NCBI GenBank assembly: GCA_030068145.1
Contig: JAPJBO010000689.1
Coordinates: 61,208 to 125,207 of the forward strand
From: Diplonema papillatum
Taxonomy: Eukaryota; Euglenozoa; Diplonemea; Diplonemida; Diplonemidae
Direction of reading: 5' to 3'
Length of the DNA: 64,000 nt
In this document: in pieces, positions 9,964-19,157 of the stretch
How positions within the stretch are numbered: the first letter of the stretch is position 1
Layout: every line of letters begins with the position of its first letter
The notes under the pieces: generated by a model
The model's database searches: none
What the model was told of the DNA's origin: nothing
The model's input: only the letters and a program-made list of their open reading frames with translations
Position numbers and translations under genes: made by a program

Positions 9964-12900
9964 CGCGTCTGGCGCTTCGTTCCTTCATTCGCGGCACCTG
10001 GTCACGGTACCGATGTTGCGAGTGTGGGACTGCCGCTTTTTCCAGCGGGATTTACCCACTAAAAAACCTTAACTACTAGGACGGATTGTTTAAGGAGCGG
10101 GAATCAGCCTTGGACTCACAAGGAGACGGCCCGTCCTGACGCCTCCTCCTGTAGGGGTTCCAGTGGCGAGTTGGATTCCCCTACGAACTGCGGCTTCGCG
10201 CGGCTCATCCTCCCTAAAGACGTGGTAACGGACCAGTCTGGGGAACCTGGCAGACTGTGGCAGAAATCCGGCTCGTCTTGCTCTGGTGTTCCTGGGTGTT
10301 TTGGGCGCTCTTGTTCGGGTCAGGGTGCCGTTGCTTGTTCCTGCCTCCCGGTGAAGGTCATCACCAGCGAGGGCAAGGATCGCTAGCGAGGGGTAGGAGC
10401 TGCTTCGGTCGCTGTACCCGCAGACCAAAAGTGCCAGTTTGACGCTTTTTAGTTTACACAAGCGCGGCTTAGCGCCATCTCGGAAGGAAATGCTCGACGA
10501 AGCTGCCAGACAAAGAATCGAAGGTATCCCAAGTGCTGTAAGTACCGAACACGCGTTGAACGGCAAGACAGGAAAAAAGTCCACAGTGAGAAAACAAGAC
10601 ACGGTGGTGTAAGCGCGAAGAAGAAATCAGATTGTGTTTGTACTGTATTTACCCCACCACCCCTATATTTCCTCCCTTCCATCCGGAGTCAAAGCAGCTA
10701 CGTCGAGTGTTTTCTTCCAGTCGGGAAACGGATATCTGACGGACGGCGGGTCGTTGGCCGTTGCCGATACCTGCCCCCCTCTCGAATGCCTCGACCGTGT
10801 CCAACCTCTCGTGAAGACGCATCGGTCGTGGAAGACCAGAGTCGCTGGCTGAGACTTTTCTTCAATTGCGGTGCTTGGGGCACGTAAGGTACACTCTACC
10901 TCACCTGTCAGATCTGCCTGGAGTGGTCCCCGTCAGATCTGTTGCCCTCCTCAAGAGAGGAAACGAACTGTGTCTATTGACACGGGATTCGGAAGTATGT
11001 TAATACTGCAGGGGGTAACCTCATGACTTGCGCGGCTCATCAATATGGCCCGAATTAGCCCCTCCCTCTCGAAAGCCTCAACCGTGCCCAGTTTCAACAA
11101 TTTCTCTTAAGCTGAACGGTTCAACGTGGGAGGTTCGGGAAACACGTGCCCACCGTCGCATTTCATTTTGTTATGTTTTGTAGTCTCTATTTCACACGCC
11201 AGCGGCACCGAACACCGTCAGGTGGGAAGGATCACCTGTCCACCGCACCAGATACGACGTTCCGATGGGTCTTTCGCCCTTCTACTTAGCTTTGGCGAGC
11301 GTTTTTCCCGTCTGGTGTGCGCTCCTTTCCTGATGTCGACCGGCAGATGTTACGTACAGAGCGCGTACCCACCACTTGTCGATCCTTACTCTGTTCCCTG
11401 TGGTGCCACACACACACACCGGGCGTGTGCACACAGTCTGCTCAGATTTCAAGGAGGCGAGCATGCTCGCCAGCCTGGGGGCGCGATATTCCGACGAAAC
11501 GACTTACGCCATCCGTAGTAGCCTGTGGTATGAGGTGGTCGACGGGAAATTCGCAGGGAGAGATGGTCCCCGCATTTCATGCTCGTCTCGCCCCCGTCGC
11601 TCTCTTCTATTTTTGCTCCCGCGGATTACTTCAATCCGTAGCTGGGGCATAGGTGCTGGATGTCTTGCCATCTTTCTTTTCTGTTAAATTAGAAATCAAC
11701 GTCCCGGCCTCGGGAGACGAGAGTACTCAAGAGTGCCAGCAAATCACTGAACGCATCTGGAAGAAGACGAAAAGAAAAAAAGAAAAAGAAAAAAGAAAAA
11801 GGCCGCTCCTGGTCCAGGAACGTGACGGTCAACCACAGCTTGCAAAGCTTGAGTCGGAGGCAGCACAGTGCCACAACCCCGTCTGCTCTGCCCTGCGGCT
11901 GACCGTCTCGACGAGCTTGTCTTCAGCGCGAGCGCCAAGCCCCAAGGTGCGCCAAGCCTTGATTGATGCTTTAGTTTGGGAAATCGGTAGCCACTTGACC
12001 CGTAGGCCCGTGGCTCTGCAGTACCGCCGAACACGTGAAGCTTGACTCCCGTGTAGCAGGCTTTCCCTGGTTGCAACGCATCTGGAAAAAAGAATCATGT
12101 TGACCGTGAACACCAGCAGTAGCGTGTGTCACGAGGTCAACCTACGTTCGTAAGTGGTACCCGCGGATAGTGCGCGTCTGCTCACGCCACCAGCTGCTGA
12201 TGTCACCTAGCCGGTATTCGTAGTATCTAGTACTCGGGTTGGGCGGCGGCCAGAAAGCAGCAATTCCCTTGACGCAGCGGTGCATGGATACTTTGCTTTT
12301 GGTAGTGACAACCTTTGCGGGTTGCCCCGCAGTGTGTTCCGCAGGCGAAAGACCACGCGTATTTTGGTGGTTGGCCGGAATACCTAACAGGGGGGTCACT
12401 CTATAAAAGTGGGAAACGATCAATCGGCACGCAAACAAAAGATCGCTGATCGCCTAGACGGAGGGGAGCACAGCCAGCCAGCGTCACGTCGTTCGGATCG
12501 TTCAAACCGAAGCCGCCCTGATGGCCTGCTAAAAGCGAACTTTTACTCTAAAAAATTGGAGATACAAGAACAAGGACTGCTTGTATCGGCCGCGGGTTCA
12601 GCGCGTTTTGTAGGGCCACCAAGAGGTGCAGGACAAACTCTTGTCCTCGTGTACAAGAACAAAGGTGCCTTCGACACCATATTGCGGCGCCCCAGAAGCG
12701 GTTGTTGCGCTCCTTGGAAGTGGACTTGGTGCGAACAAAACCAGCGTGCCCGAAGCAGGCGTTCGCTGTGAATGATAAATAAAGGAAAACCGACGAAACG
12801 GATTCTATGTAAGTGGATTCCGACAAAGTGTATTGACGACGAAGTGGCTTATAATCCACTTTGTCGTACTCCAGTTGAATACAATCCACCTTGTCGTTTT

Positions 12901-13476
12901 CCCTGAAAAATAAAGTATACAGGAGGAAAGCGTATGGAGCGCGGTCGCTCACATAGCGTGTGGAGGGCATTACTCCAGAGATGAGCAAAAAAAATGCTAC
13001 CTCTTGCCCGAAAGCGTTTGAATGTGAAGGGTCACGTATCCTTGTCTGAGCCAACCAGCGCTGGCATCCGTCCTCCGACGAACTCTTTGCGTGTTATTAT
13101 GGGGCACATACTACCTCTCGGTGCTGATGGATCCGGCACGACACCTTCTGCAACCATCATATGAACTTGTCGGCGGGGTTGTGCCCAATTTCACGTGAAA
13201 TTCAAGCCTTTTGTGGGGGGCGGCATGCCACACGTTTAGCCTTCGTTTGGGTTGCTTCATCTTGCTTCGTCGGATTTCTCATTTTCCTCTTGCATCGTTC
13301 CGGCCGTCGGCGAAAGATCACGGGGATAGTGCACGCCTGCTGATGCAAAACTTGTGCGCCTGGGAAACACGTTGTCACACAGCGCAGCTTGTAAGTAACG
13401 GGTTGCCTGGGAGCCACGTCTGTTTTCCTTCAGTACTAACAATCTTGCGGGTTGCCCTTCAATGTACTGCGCAGGC
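9964..13476. other. intergenic region with dispersed repeats, no clear gene
   Basis: Many short open frames occur, but none has a recognisable domain or convincing start. About 10570-10690, read on the minus strand, matches the first intron of the giant gene near 44.47-44.57 kb (shared GGAAGGGAGGAAATATAG). About 12160-12420 and 13320-13500 are diverged copies of one another; both end in TATA-like boxes (12402 and 13477). Positions 12528-12554 are a partial promoter-like cassette. Short inverted repeats near 12815-12900 are related to the 19-bp repeats at 30.1 kb. Frames at 11461-12045, with a Lys/Glu stretch, might be remnants of a gene, but I cannot support one. Confidence 0.6.
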
Positions 13477-13482
13477 TATAAA
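13477..13482 (+). promoter_or_regulatory. TATA box of the alanine-rich protein gene
   Basis: TATAAA in the context GGCTATAAAGCGCGC lies 149 bp before the first ATG of the next frame and 308 bp before the better-placed ATG at 13785. Sequence just downstream ('AGTCAAATAGTCGGCAA') resembles 15672-15690 upstream of the MAM33 gene, hinting at related upstream regions. Confidence 0.5.
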
Positions 13483-13625
13483 GCGCGCTAAAAAGTCAAA
13501 TAGTCGGCAATAGGCAACAAAGACACACGCACAAGCACGCGTACTTCTTACACTCCCTGCGACCCTTTCCCCTCTTCCATTTTGCATTTTCTTCGAAGAA
13601 GACTTGATGCTAGCATCAAACATAC

Positions 13626-14303
13626 ATGATATGCAAGATTCTGCCCAAACACGAAGCTACGATTTCCATCTGCGTCGGCGTTGTTTTGCTCGCAACCTAC
13701 TCAGGCGCAAGCCAATATAACAAGTTGCGCCACATCACACCCGGCATCCAGGGCAATTTTTCTCTCTCGACACACACGAAAAAGATGGCGACCACCGCGA
13801 CGCGCCTGGAAGAGATGAAAGCACGCGCGGAAACTGCTGCGACCAGCGAAGTAACGGATCCGGCGACGCAGAGATCGCTGGCAGAACAAGTGGCAGAGGC
13901 GGTGCAAGGGGCGGTTGGCAGCGTGCAAGGGTACTTCGCGAGAGCTGAGCGAGAGGGAGAAGGCGAAGAAGGGAGGGAGGCTGCAGAACAGGTCGGCGAC
14001 GACAACGACAAGGCAGACATCGAGCTGTTCAAGCCCGGCTGCACGCGCGAGATAGCGGCGGATCTATCGAAGATGGTGGCACAGGCAGCGCAGGACTCTG
14101 CGCACGCCGCGTGGCTCGCTGCGAAGAGCAAGGCACAACTCGCTGTCCAAACCGTAATCCCCGCTGACGGCGAAAGCAAGATCCCTGCGGACAACACCGC
14201 ACCTCACGGCGAAAGCAAGATTCCTGTCGACAACACCGCACCTCACGGCGAAGGCCGCAACCCCAGCCCACCGCGAAGCTCCCAACCGAATGCCAAGAGC
14301 TAA
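13626..14303 (+). CDS. alanine-rich amphipathic helical protein, LEA-like
   Basis: The frame encodes 225 residues from ATG 13626, or 172 from ATG 13785, which has the stronger context (AAGATGG). The longer form starts with a hydrophobic segment (about 12-26, 'ISICVGVVLLATYSGA'), a possible membrane anchor or signal. Residues about 54-180 are rich in Ala, Glu and Lys with long amphipathic helices ('LAEQVAEAVQGAVGSVQGYF'), as in late-embryogenesis-abundant-type proteins. The C-terminus has 13-residue tandem repeats ('APHGESKIP.DNT', a 39-bp DNA repeat). A short upstream frame starts at ATG 13607 and overlaps the first ATG. No family was recognised with certainty. The low sequence complexity also allows other readings, so function is open. 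Confidence 0.5.
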   Translation: MICKILPKHEATISICVGVVLLATYSGASQYNKLRHITPGIQGNFSLSTHTKKMATTATRLEEMKARAETAATSEVTDPATQRSLAEQVAEAVQGAVGSVQGYFARAEREGEGEEGREAAEQVGDDNDKADIELFKPGCTREIAADLSKMVAQAAQDSAHAAWLAAKSKAQLAVQTVIPADGESKIPADNTAPHGESKIPVDNTAPHGEGRNPSPPRSSQPNAKS

Positions 14304-14345
14304 TCGAGCAGCTCTCCGTCCCGACGAGCCGGTTCTGTTTTCCGT

Positions 14346-14452
14346 CCGTCTGTCTGCCTCTCTCCGCCGCCACCGAAACAGTGCTTTCCGTACGTCTGTC
14401 TGCCTCTCTCCGCCGCCACCGAAACAGTGCTTTCCGTACGTCTGTCTGAGCG
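14346..14452. repeat. 46-bp tandem repeat, 2.3 units
   Basis: Two full units and part of a third have the core GTCTGTCTGCCTCTCTCCGC. They lie in the presumed 3' region of the alanine-rich protein gene, starting about 40 bp after its stop codon. Confidence 0.9.
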
Positions 14453-15317
14453 CCGTCGTTGTCGCTGCAATAACGAAAGAAGGAACGAAGAATTTAAAGA
14501 TGGTAGCCATCCTGAAACTGCACAGATACACTTATATCGCGCAGCGGCAACATGAAGCCTTCGGATGAACTTGCTTGCCAAAGGGTTTCTTGAAAGTATG
14601 CAAGCCCTGCAGGGTCACGAGACCTCTTGAGTTCGGGCCTCTCGCGCTTGCGGTCGGAAAACCCAGCGCACCTTACATGACCGGCGACGTGAGAAATTGG
14701 GCGAAGAATATGGACACCCTCCATTTTCTGTCGTCTTCTTTTGCTTGGTACATATGATCCAAGAGTGTGAGACTCAACTGATTCCCGTCGAACGACAACC
14801 TTCCCCTAGCCACCAAGTTCTTCAGTCTTGGCGACTGTGCTGCAGTGCTGCAGTAGTAAATTTGTTGCATTAGTGTGACTGTCAGGCCTTGCTGCAGTAA
14901 ATTGTTGTCATGTTCATCTGACAACGGCCAACCCACACGAAGACGCAGCGTCGCAAGTTGCGACACAACCACTAGTTATATTCCTCGGTTTTGCCACCGA
15001 CACAGTAACACTCAACCCTCCCGCTCCCTACAACACTAGCCTCTGCGCTGCCGACACCACAGTGTACTGGCAATGGAACCGACGAACCGAACCGTTTTTC
15101 TTGCATTTCCCCCCTGGCCCTCGCAGGCGTTTTACCCCTCCTCCGACGACAGCGAGAACAGCAGCGGGAACCGCACGATTATTCGCCGTCTTAATTTCGT
15201 TTAAGACCTGGTGGTGGGGAAGAAGGAGTCCGCCCCCCGGCAGGGGCTGGTGTCTGGCGCTTGCTGTCGTCGGGGCAAGGAGGAGAGAACCAGAAGTGAC
15301 ACAAACAGTCCCGGACA
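14453..15317. other. intergenic region, no gene seen
   Basis: No frame here has a recognisable protein. A 'CTTGCTGTCGTCGGGG' motif at about 15262 recurs near 34.11 kb and in part near 36.97 kb, upstream of other repeats. Confidence 0.5.
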
Positions 15318-15614
15318 TGGCTAGCCATAACCCATAACGAAAGCGTGCACGCAATATACAACCCGTAACCACATAGCCCTTTCTTGCTCTAAGAGAACCC
15401 ATTCATGAACGGTCACACGGAGACCCTAAAACCCCGGAATTTCAAGCGAACTTTAACTCTAAAAATGGCTAGCCATGGCCCATAATGAAAGTGTAAAGCA
15501 AAGAGACAACCCGCACTCACGTAGCCCTTACTTGCTGTAAGAATCCCCATTCAACAAAGGTCACACGGAGACCCCACAACTCCGGAATCTCAAGTGAACT
15601 CTAACTCTAAAAAA
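15318..15614. repeat. tandem pair of ~148-bp elements ending in the promoter-like cassette
   Basis: Unit 1 (15318-15464) and unit 2 (15465-15614) both begin with ATGGCTAGCCAT, continue with CCCATAA-GAAAG and end with the cassette (GGTCACACGGAGACC, then CAAG-GAACT-TAACTCTAAAA). They are diverged by substitutions but collinear. This shows that the cassette can be the 3' end of a longer repeated element, and the pair lies just upstream of the MAM33 gene. Confidence 0.85.
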
Positions 15615-15692
15615 GCAGTTTCCGCGAGCACGGAACCCCACAAACTCAAGTCCAACAGAAAGTCCTCGCAAAAGTCGAATGGTCGGCAACGA

Positions 15693-15820
15693 GGCAACAA
15701 GGCAACAAGGCAACAAGGCAACAAGGCAACAAGGCAACAAGGCAACAAGGCAACAAGGCAACAAGGCAACAAGGCAACAAGGCAACAAGGCAACAAGGCA
15801 ACAAGGCAACAAGGCAACAC
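15693..15820. repeat. 8-bp minisatellite (GGCAACAA)16
   Basis: Sixteen units of GGCAACAA run without interruption; only the last base of the last unit differs. With a period of 8 and no stop codons, all three forward frames stay open, so the Gly-Asn-Lys-Ala-Thr-Arg-Gln-Gln frames over it are not genes. The array lies about 40 bp upstream of the presumed MAM33 core promoter. Confidence 0.95.
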
Positions 15821-15857
15821 GAGCACGAACAAAATATGCATACCAACTTATACCCGA

Positions 15858-15906
15858 AGACTTTTAAACCCTTGATTCTCGAGCGAGCTTTCATCTTTTT
15901 TAAAAA
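15858..15906 (+). promoter_or_regulatory. promoter-like cassette of the first MAM33/p32 gene
   Basis: GAAGACTTTTAAACCC, then TCTCGAGCGAGCTTTCATC, then a TAAAAAG end follow the same order and spacing as the cassette upstream of the E2 gene. TTTTAAA would be the TATA element, with initiation about 30 bp downstream and a leader of about 80 nt to the ATG at 15987. Confidence 0.5.
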
Positions 15907-15986
15907 GCGAGTTTACAATTCATTGAACACGGAAAAATATCAGCCCCAACTTCAAAGAAACACCACCCCCTCCCCTCATCAACAAG

Positions 15987-16628
15987 ATGATGTCGATCAT
16001 GCGCAGGGCCAGCTGCCGCGTTGCGGCTTCAGCGTTCGCGCGCCGTGCGGACACGCAGGCATTCGCCCCGAAACGGTTCCTCGTAAGCGCCGCAAACGGG
16101 GAGCTGCAGGACGAGAAGTCGCTGCTGGCGGACATGGAGAGCAAAGAGAACCTCGACGCCCCCGCTGGCTGGTCGCTGACGTACACAGAGGGCAAAGGCT
16201 TCTTCCGCATGTCGAAGGCCGACGGCGGTGTCGAGGTAGTCATCGACTGCGAATTCAAGGCGCACTCTTCTGACGACGGCACGACCGGATTCACGGTCCT
16301 GTTCACCAGAAACGGCATCACCGCAGACTTCACTCTCGTCTACGACGAGGGTGAACACTCCCTGAAGCTCGAAGGCCTGGCCACATACCACAACAAGTCG
16401 ACCGCCGTGGACCTTACCCCGCAGGCCGAATGCGACAGAGACAACCACTACGAAGGCCCGCAGGTTGAGGACCTGGAAACCACCGAAGTCTGCACGAAGG
16501 TTCTCGAGCTGCTGGAGGCCAACGGCGTCAGCAGCGACCTCGGCCAGTTCATCCACAAGAAAGTGCAGCACCTGGAGCAGAAGGCCTACTGCGGGTTCCT
16601 GCAGGACCTTGCCACCCTCGCCGCATAA
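15987..16628 (+). CDS. mitochondrial MAM33/p32-family protein, copy 1
   Basis: The product (213 residues) belongs to the MAM33/p32 (gC1qBP) family of acidic mitochondrial-matrix proteins, which form ring-shaped trimers and affect mitochondrial translation and respiration. Residues 1-35 are an Arg/Ala/Ser-rich mitochondrial targeting sequence. The body has the family's alternating strands (for example 'GWSLTYTEGKGFFRMSKADG' and 'VEVVIDCEFKAHSSDDGTTG') and the C-terminal helices, including 'LGQFIHKKVQHLEQKAY'. Two adjacent ATGs (15987 and 15990) start the frame. A second gene 2.5 kb downstream is 99% identical. The family assignment is firm, and the location follows from family knowledge plus the N-terminus. 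Confidence 0.95.
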   Translation: MMSIMRRASCRVAASAFARRADTQAFAPKRFLVSAANGELQDEKSLLADMESKENLDAPAGWSLTYTEGKGFFRMSKADGGVEVVIDCEFKAHSSDDGTTGFTVLFTRNGITADFTLVYDEGEHSLKLEGLATYHNKSTAVDLTPQAECDRDNHYEGPQVEDLETTEVCTKVLELLEANGVSSDLGQFIHKKVQHLEQKAYCGFLQDLATLAA

Positions 16629-17024
16629 ACACGAGAGCAACTTAGAAACCAACAAAAAAGAGGCCATTTTTGCATCGTAGATACCCCTTTCCCCATCCCC
16701 CATCATTCGACCGTACACGAGATAGTTGTTTGGCAGTTTCACGTTATGTAAGCGTAACAAAAGAATTCACTACTTCTCCGGTGAACCGGTGCGGCCGCTG
16801 GGACTTGTCGTGCAGCAGCTTGTACACAACCGGATTTTGTGCACTTCAACTGTAGCTGCTGGTTTGCACCTTGCACCAGCAAAGCACTCCATGAAAAGAA
16901 GCGAATCGAGGAAGAAGCTCGACCACCTTTTCCTGTCAGCACTGCGGAAAACAACAACGTAGCCTGTGCAGAACTACCGAGCCAGCAACATCCTCCCCAA
17001 GAACCGATCGACTCTCTGAGCTAA
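16629..17024. other. 3' flank of MAM33 copy 1, part of a diverged tandem duplication
   Basis: The first ~25 bases after the stop codon are identical to those after copy 2, then similarity drops but continues in patches (for example the AGTTGTTTGGCAGTTTCACG region near 16730, matching 19235-19258). No gene is seen up to the small frame at 17025. Confidence 0.6.
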
Positions 17025-17259
17025 ATGACCTTGAACAATCTGAAAAGGGTCCAGCGACTCGAACAGCAACTGCCGTATGGAATGTGGGACAACTGGGCGG
17101 GCAACTGGGGCGCCCGTTGGTACAGGTTTGCTATCTGGATCTTCTGCTTTCCGGTAAGCGCGAAGAACCTAGCTGTCCTCCCATTCCCTTGCTGATGAGA
17201 CACCAGCATCAGCGACACACCTTTTCTTTCAGAGGAAACCGGAAGAAAAACGATTTTAA
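17025..17259 (+). CDS. possible 51-residue two-exon membrane protein
   Basis: Exons 17025-17153 and 17233-17259 would give 51 residues. The frame starts at an ATG directly after an in-frame TAA, has a Trp-rich centre ('GMWDNWAGNWGARWYRFAIW') that could cross a membrane, and ends in a charged tail. The 79-bp intron has a GTAAGC donor and a pyrimidine-rich CTTTTCTTTCAG acceptor. The homologous segment after MAM33 copy 2 (about 19640-19745) keeps a donor-like site at the same place but is frameshifted. Small hydrophobic subunits of respiratory complexes look like this, but I recognise no family. This is tentative. Confidence 0.22.
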
Positions 17260-18515
17260 AGTCGTACTCCGCCACGTAGTTGCACGCCATCATTTCTTTC
17301 AATCACTGATGGGTACGAAGGCAGCATGGAGTGTGCGCAGTTGCAGCGTTCACACCGGTGCATGCCAGAATGAACCGAAGCCGTCCCCTCTGCGTTTGTT
17401 TTTGACGTAGAAGCGATGTGACACCATCTTCCTCTTTCACTTATCGAAGCTTTTCGTGATGCCAAGCGAGAAACGAGTGGCGCGGGCTTTTTGTTCTCCG
17501 GCCAGAACGGTAGGCCCGCTGCCTATCAGGAATTTTGGCTTCTTGACCCAATAGTTAGTTCTCAGAACAGTAAGGTCTGGCGAAAGCTTCACGAAACGCG
17601 ATCCCAGTGCCAAAAGGTATATTTTGGTCCTGACTGAGCCAGGTACGGTGCAGTGGGCCCGTCTGCTTCGGTAGGGCCTCACGGGACGGTCGGTGGCCAA
17701 GTGAGTTGAGCCTTTCATCCTTCGAGACGCTGGCGGAACGGTGGCGAAACGAGCCTGAGTTGGTTGGTTGTTAGGCTCCCCATCGGTAGTGAGGGAGAGT
17801 ACTTCCGAGTCGTACGGCCCGCCATCTGTGCTGCCTTCTCCCTGTTCCGAGGAGCGGCCACCCACGTCAAGGCGTAATCTCGGAGGCCGGGTGACGTCAG
17901 GTAGAGCCGGGCTCGGGGTTGCTAGTTGTAGTTGTACGTTGTTCGGGGCTTTGGGGAAGAACGATGTACTTCTTTTCCGCCTTCGAGCGTTCTGTCCAGC
18001 CGTCTTGTATCCGCCGGAGAACTTGCATGACCAATCGGTGCCGGCTGCACGGAAACAAAGCCTCCTCGACGAAGACGACCGAAGCGAGAGATAGAGGTGC
18101 TCATCGTCCACCGGCGCGGCCCTTTCGTTCAGGTAACCAGTCAGCAACAAAGCAGGACCGGACAGGTCCAGTTTGTTGTATAGGGTTCAAAAAACAAGCG
18201 GCTCTCGGCCCCAACCTCTTGAATACACATCCCGCTCATGCGAAGCATCCGCAAGAGGCATCTCGAGGTGCCGGAGCCGTCGGTCTGTGCTTTGCGTCGC
18301 CCGTTACTGACACACTTTTGCAGTGGCAATTAACGACGAGAACTTTTCCCCAGTCGACCCCGGAGGTCAGTTCGCGTTGGCGTCGTATTTTGTTTGTACA
18401 TGCCGCTGCCTGTTAGTAAGCGAACTTGATTGTTCTCTTTCGAGTTTACGATTCATACAACCCGAGACAAAGTCCCAACTTCAAAGAAACACCACTCCCT
18501 CCTCTCATCAACAAG
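17260..18515. other. intergenic region between the two MAM33 copies
   Basis: No supportable gene is present. A 237-codon minus-strand frame (17437-18150) has no recognisable content and its codons look random. The last ~45 bases before the second MAM33 gene resemble the leader of copy 1. Confidence 0.5.
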
Positions 18516-19157
18516 ATGATGTCGATCATGCGCAGAGCCAGCTGCCGCGTTGCGGCTTCAGCGTTCGCGCGCCGTGCGGACACGCAGGCATTCGCCCCGA
18601 AACGGTTCCTCGTAAGCGCCGCAAACGGGGAGCTGCAGGACGAGAAGTCGCTGCTGGCGGACATGGAGAGCAAAGAGAACCTCGACGCCCCCGCTGGCTG
18701 GTCGCTGACGTACACAGAGGGCAAAGGCTTCTTCCGCATGTCGAAGGCCGACGGCGGTGTCGAGGTAGTCATCGACTGCGAATTCAAGGCGCACTCTTCT
18801 GACGACGGCACGACCGGATTCACGGTCCTGTTCACCAGAAACGGCATCACCGCAGACTTCACTCTCGTCTACGACGAGGGTGAACACTCCCTGAAGGTCG
18901 AAGGTCTGACCACGTACCACAACAAGTCAACCGCCGTGGACCTTACCCCGCAGGCCGAATGCGACAGAGACAACCACTACGAAGGCCCGCAGGTTGAGGA
19001 CCTGGAAACCACCGAAGTCTGCACGAAGGTTCTCGAGCTGCTGGAGGCCAACGGCGTCAGCAGCGACCTCGGCCAGTTCATCCACAAGAAAGTGCAGCAC
19101 CTGGAGCAGAAGGCCTACTGCGGGTTCCTGCAGGACCTTGCCACCCTCGCCGCATAA
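18516..19157 (+). CDS. mitochondrial MAM33/p32-family protein, copy 2
   Basis: This 213-residue protein is a near-copy of the one at 15987. I count six nucleotide differences in 642, five of them within 33 bp (copy-1 positions 16368-16400). They change only two residues: Leu to Val, and Ala to Thr four residues later ('SLKVEGLTTYHN' in copy 2). Targeting sequence, strands and C-terminal helices are all kept, so both genes look functional. The proximal promoter differs from that of copy 1; I find only a weak 'AAGCGAACTT' match near 18418-18428. The two copies may therefore be expressed differently. Confidence 0.95.
   Translation: MMSIMRRASCRVAASAFARRADTQAFAPKRFLVSAANGELQDEKSLLADMESKENLDAPAGWSLTYTEGKGFFRMSKADGGVEVVIDCEFKAHSSDDGTTGFTVLFTRNGITADFTLVYDEGEHSLKVEGLTTYHNKSTAVDLTPQAECDRDNHYEGPQVEDLETTEVCTKVLELLEANGVSSDLGQFIHKKVQHLEQKAYCGFLQDLATLAA

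Noticed and set aside
15561..15894. Cys/Leu-rich and Gln/Thr-rich frames on both strands
   Set aside because: They come from the 8-bp GGCAACAA array, which is open in several frames on both strands.
17437..18150. 237-codon minus-strand frame between the MAM33 copies
   Set aside because: No recognisable motif, no repeat of it elsewhere in the window, and composition like random GC-rich sequence.
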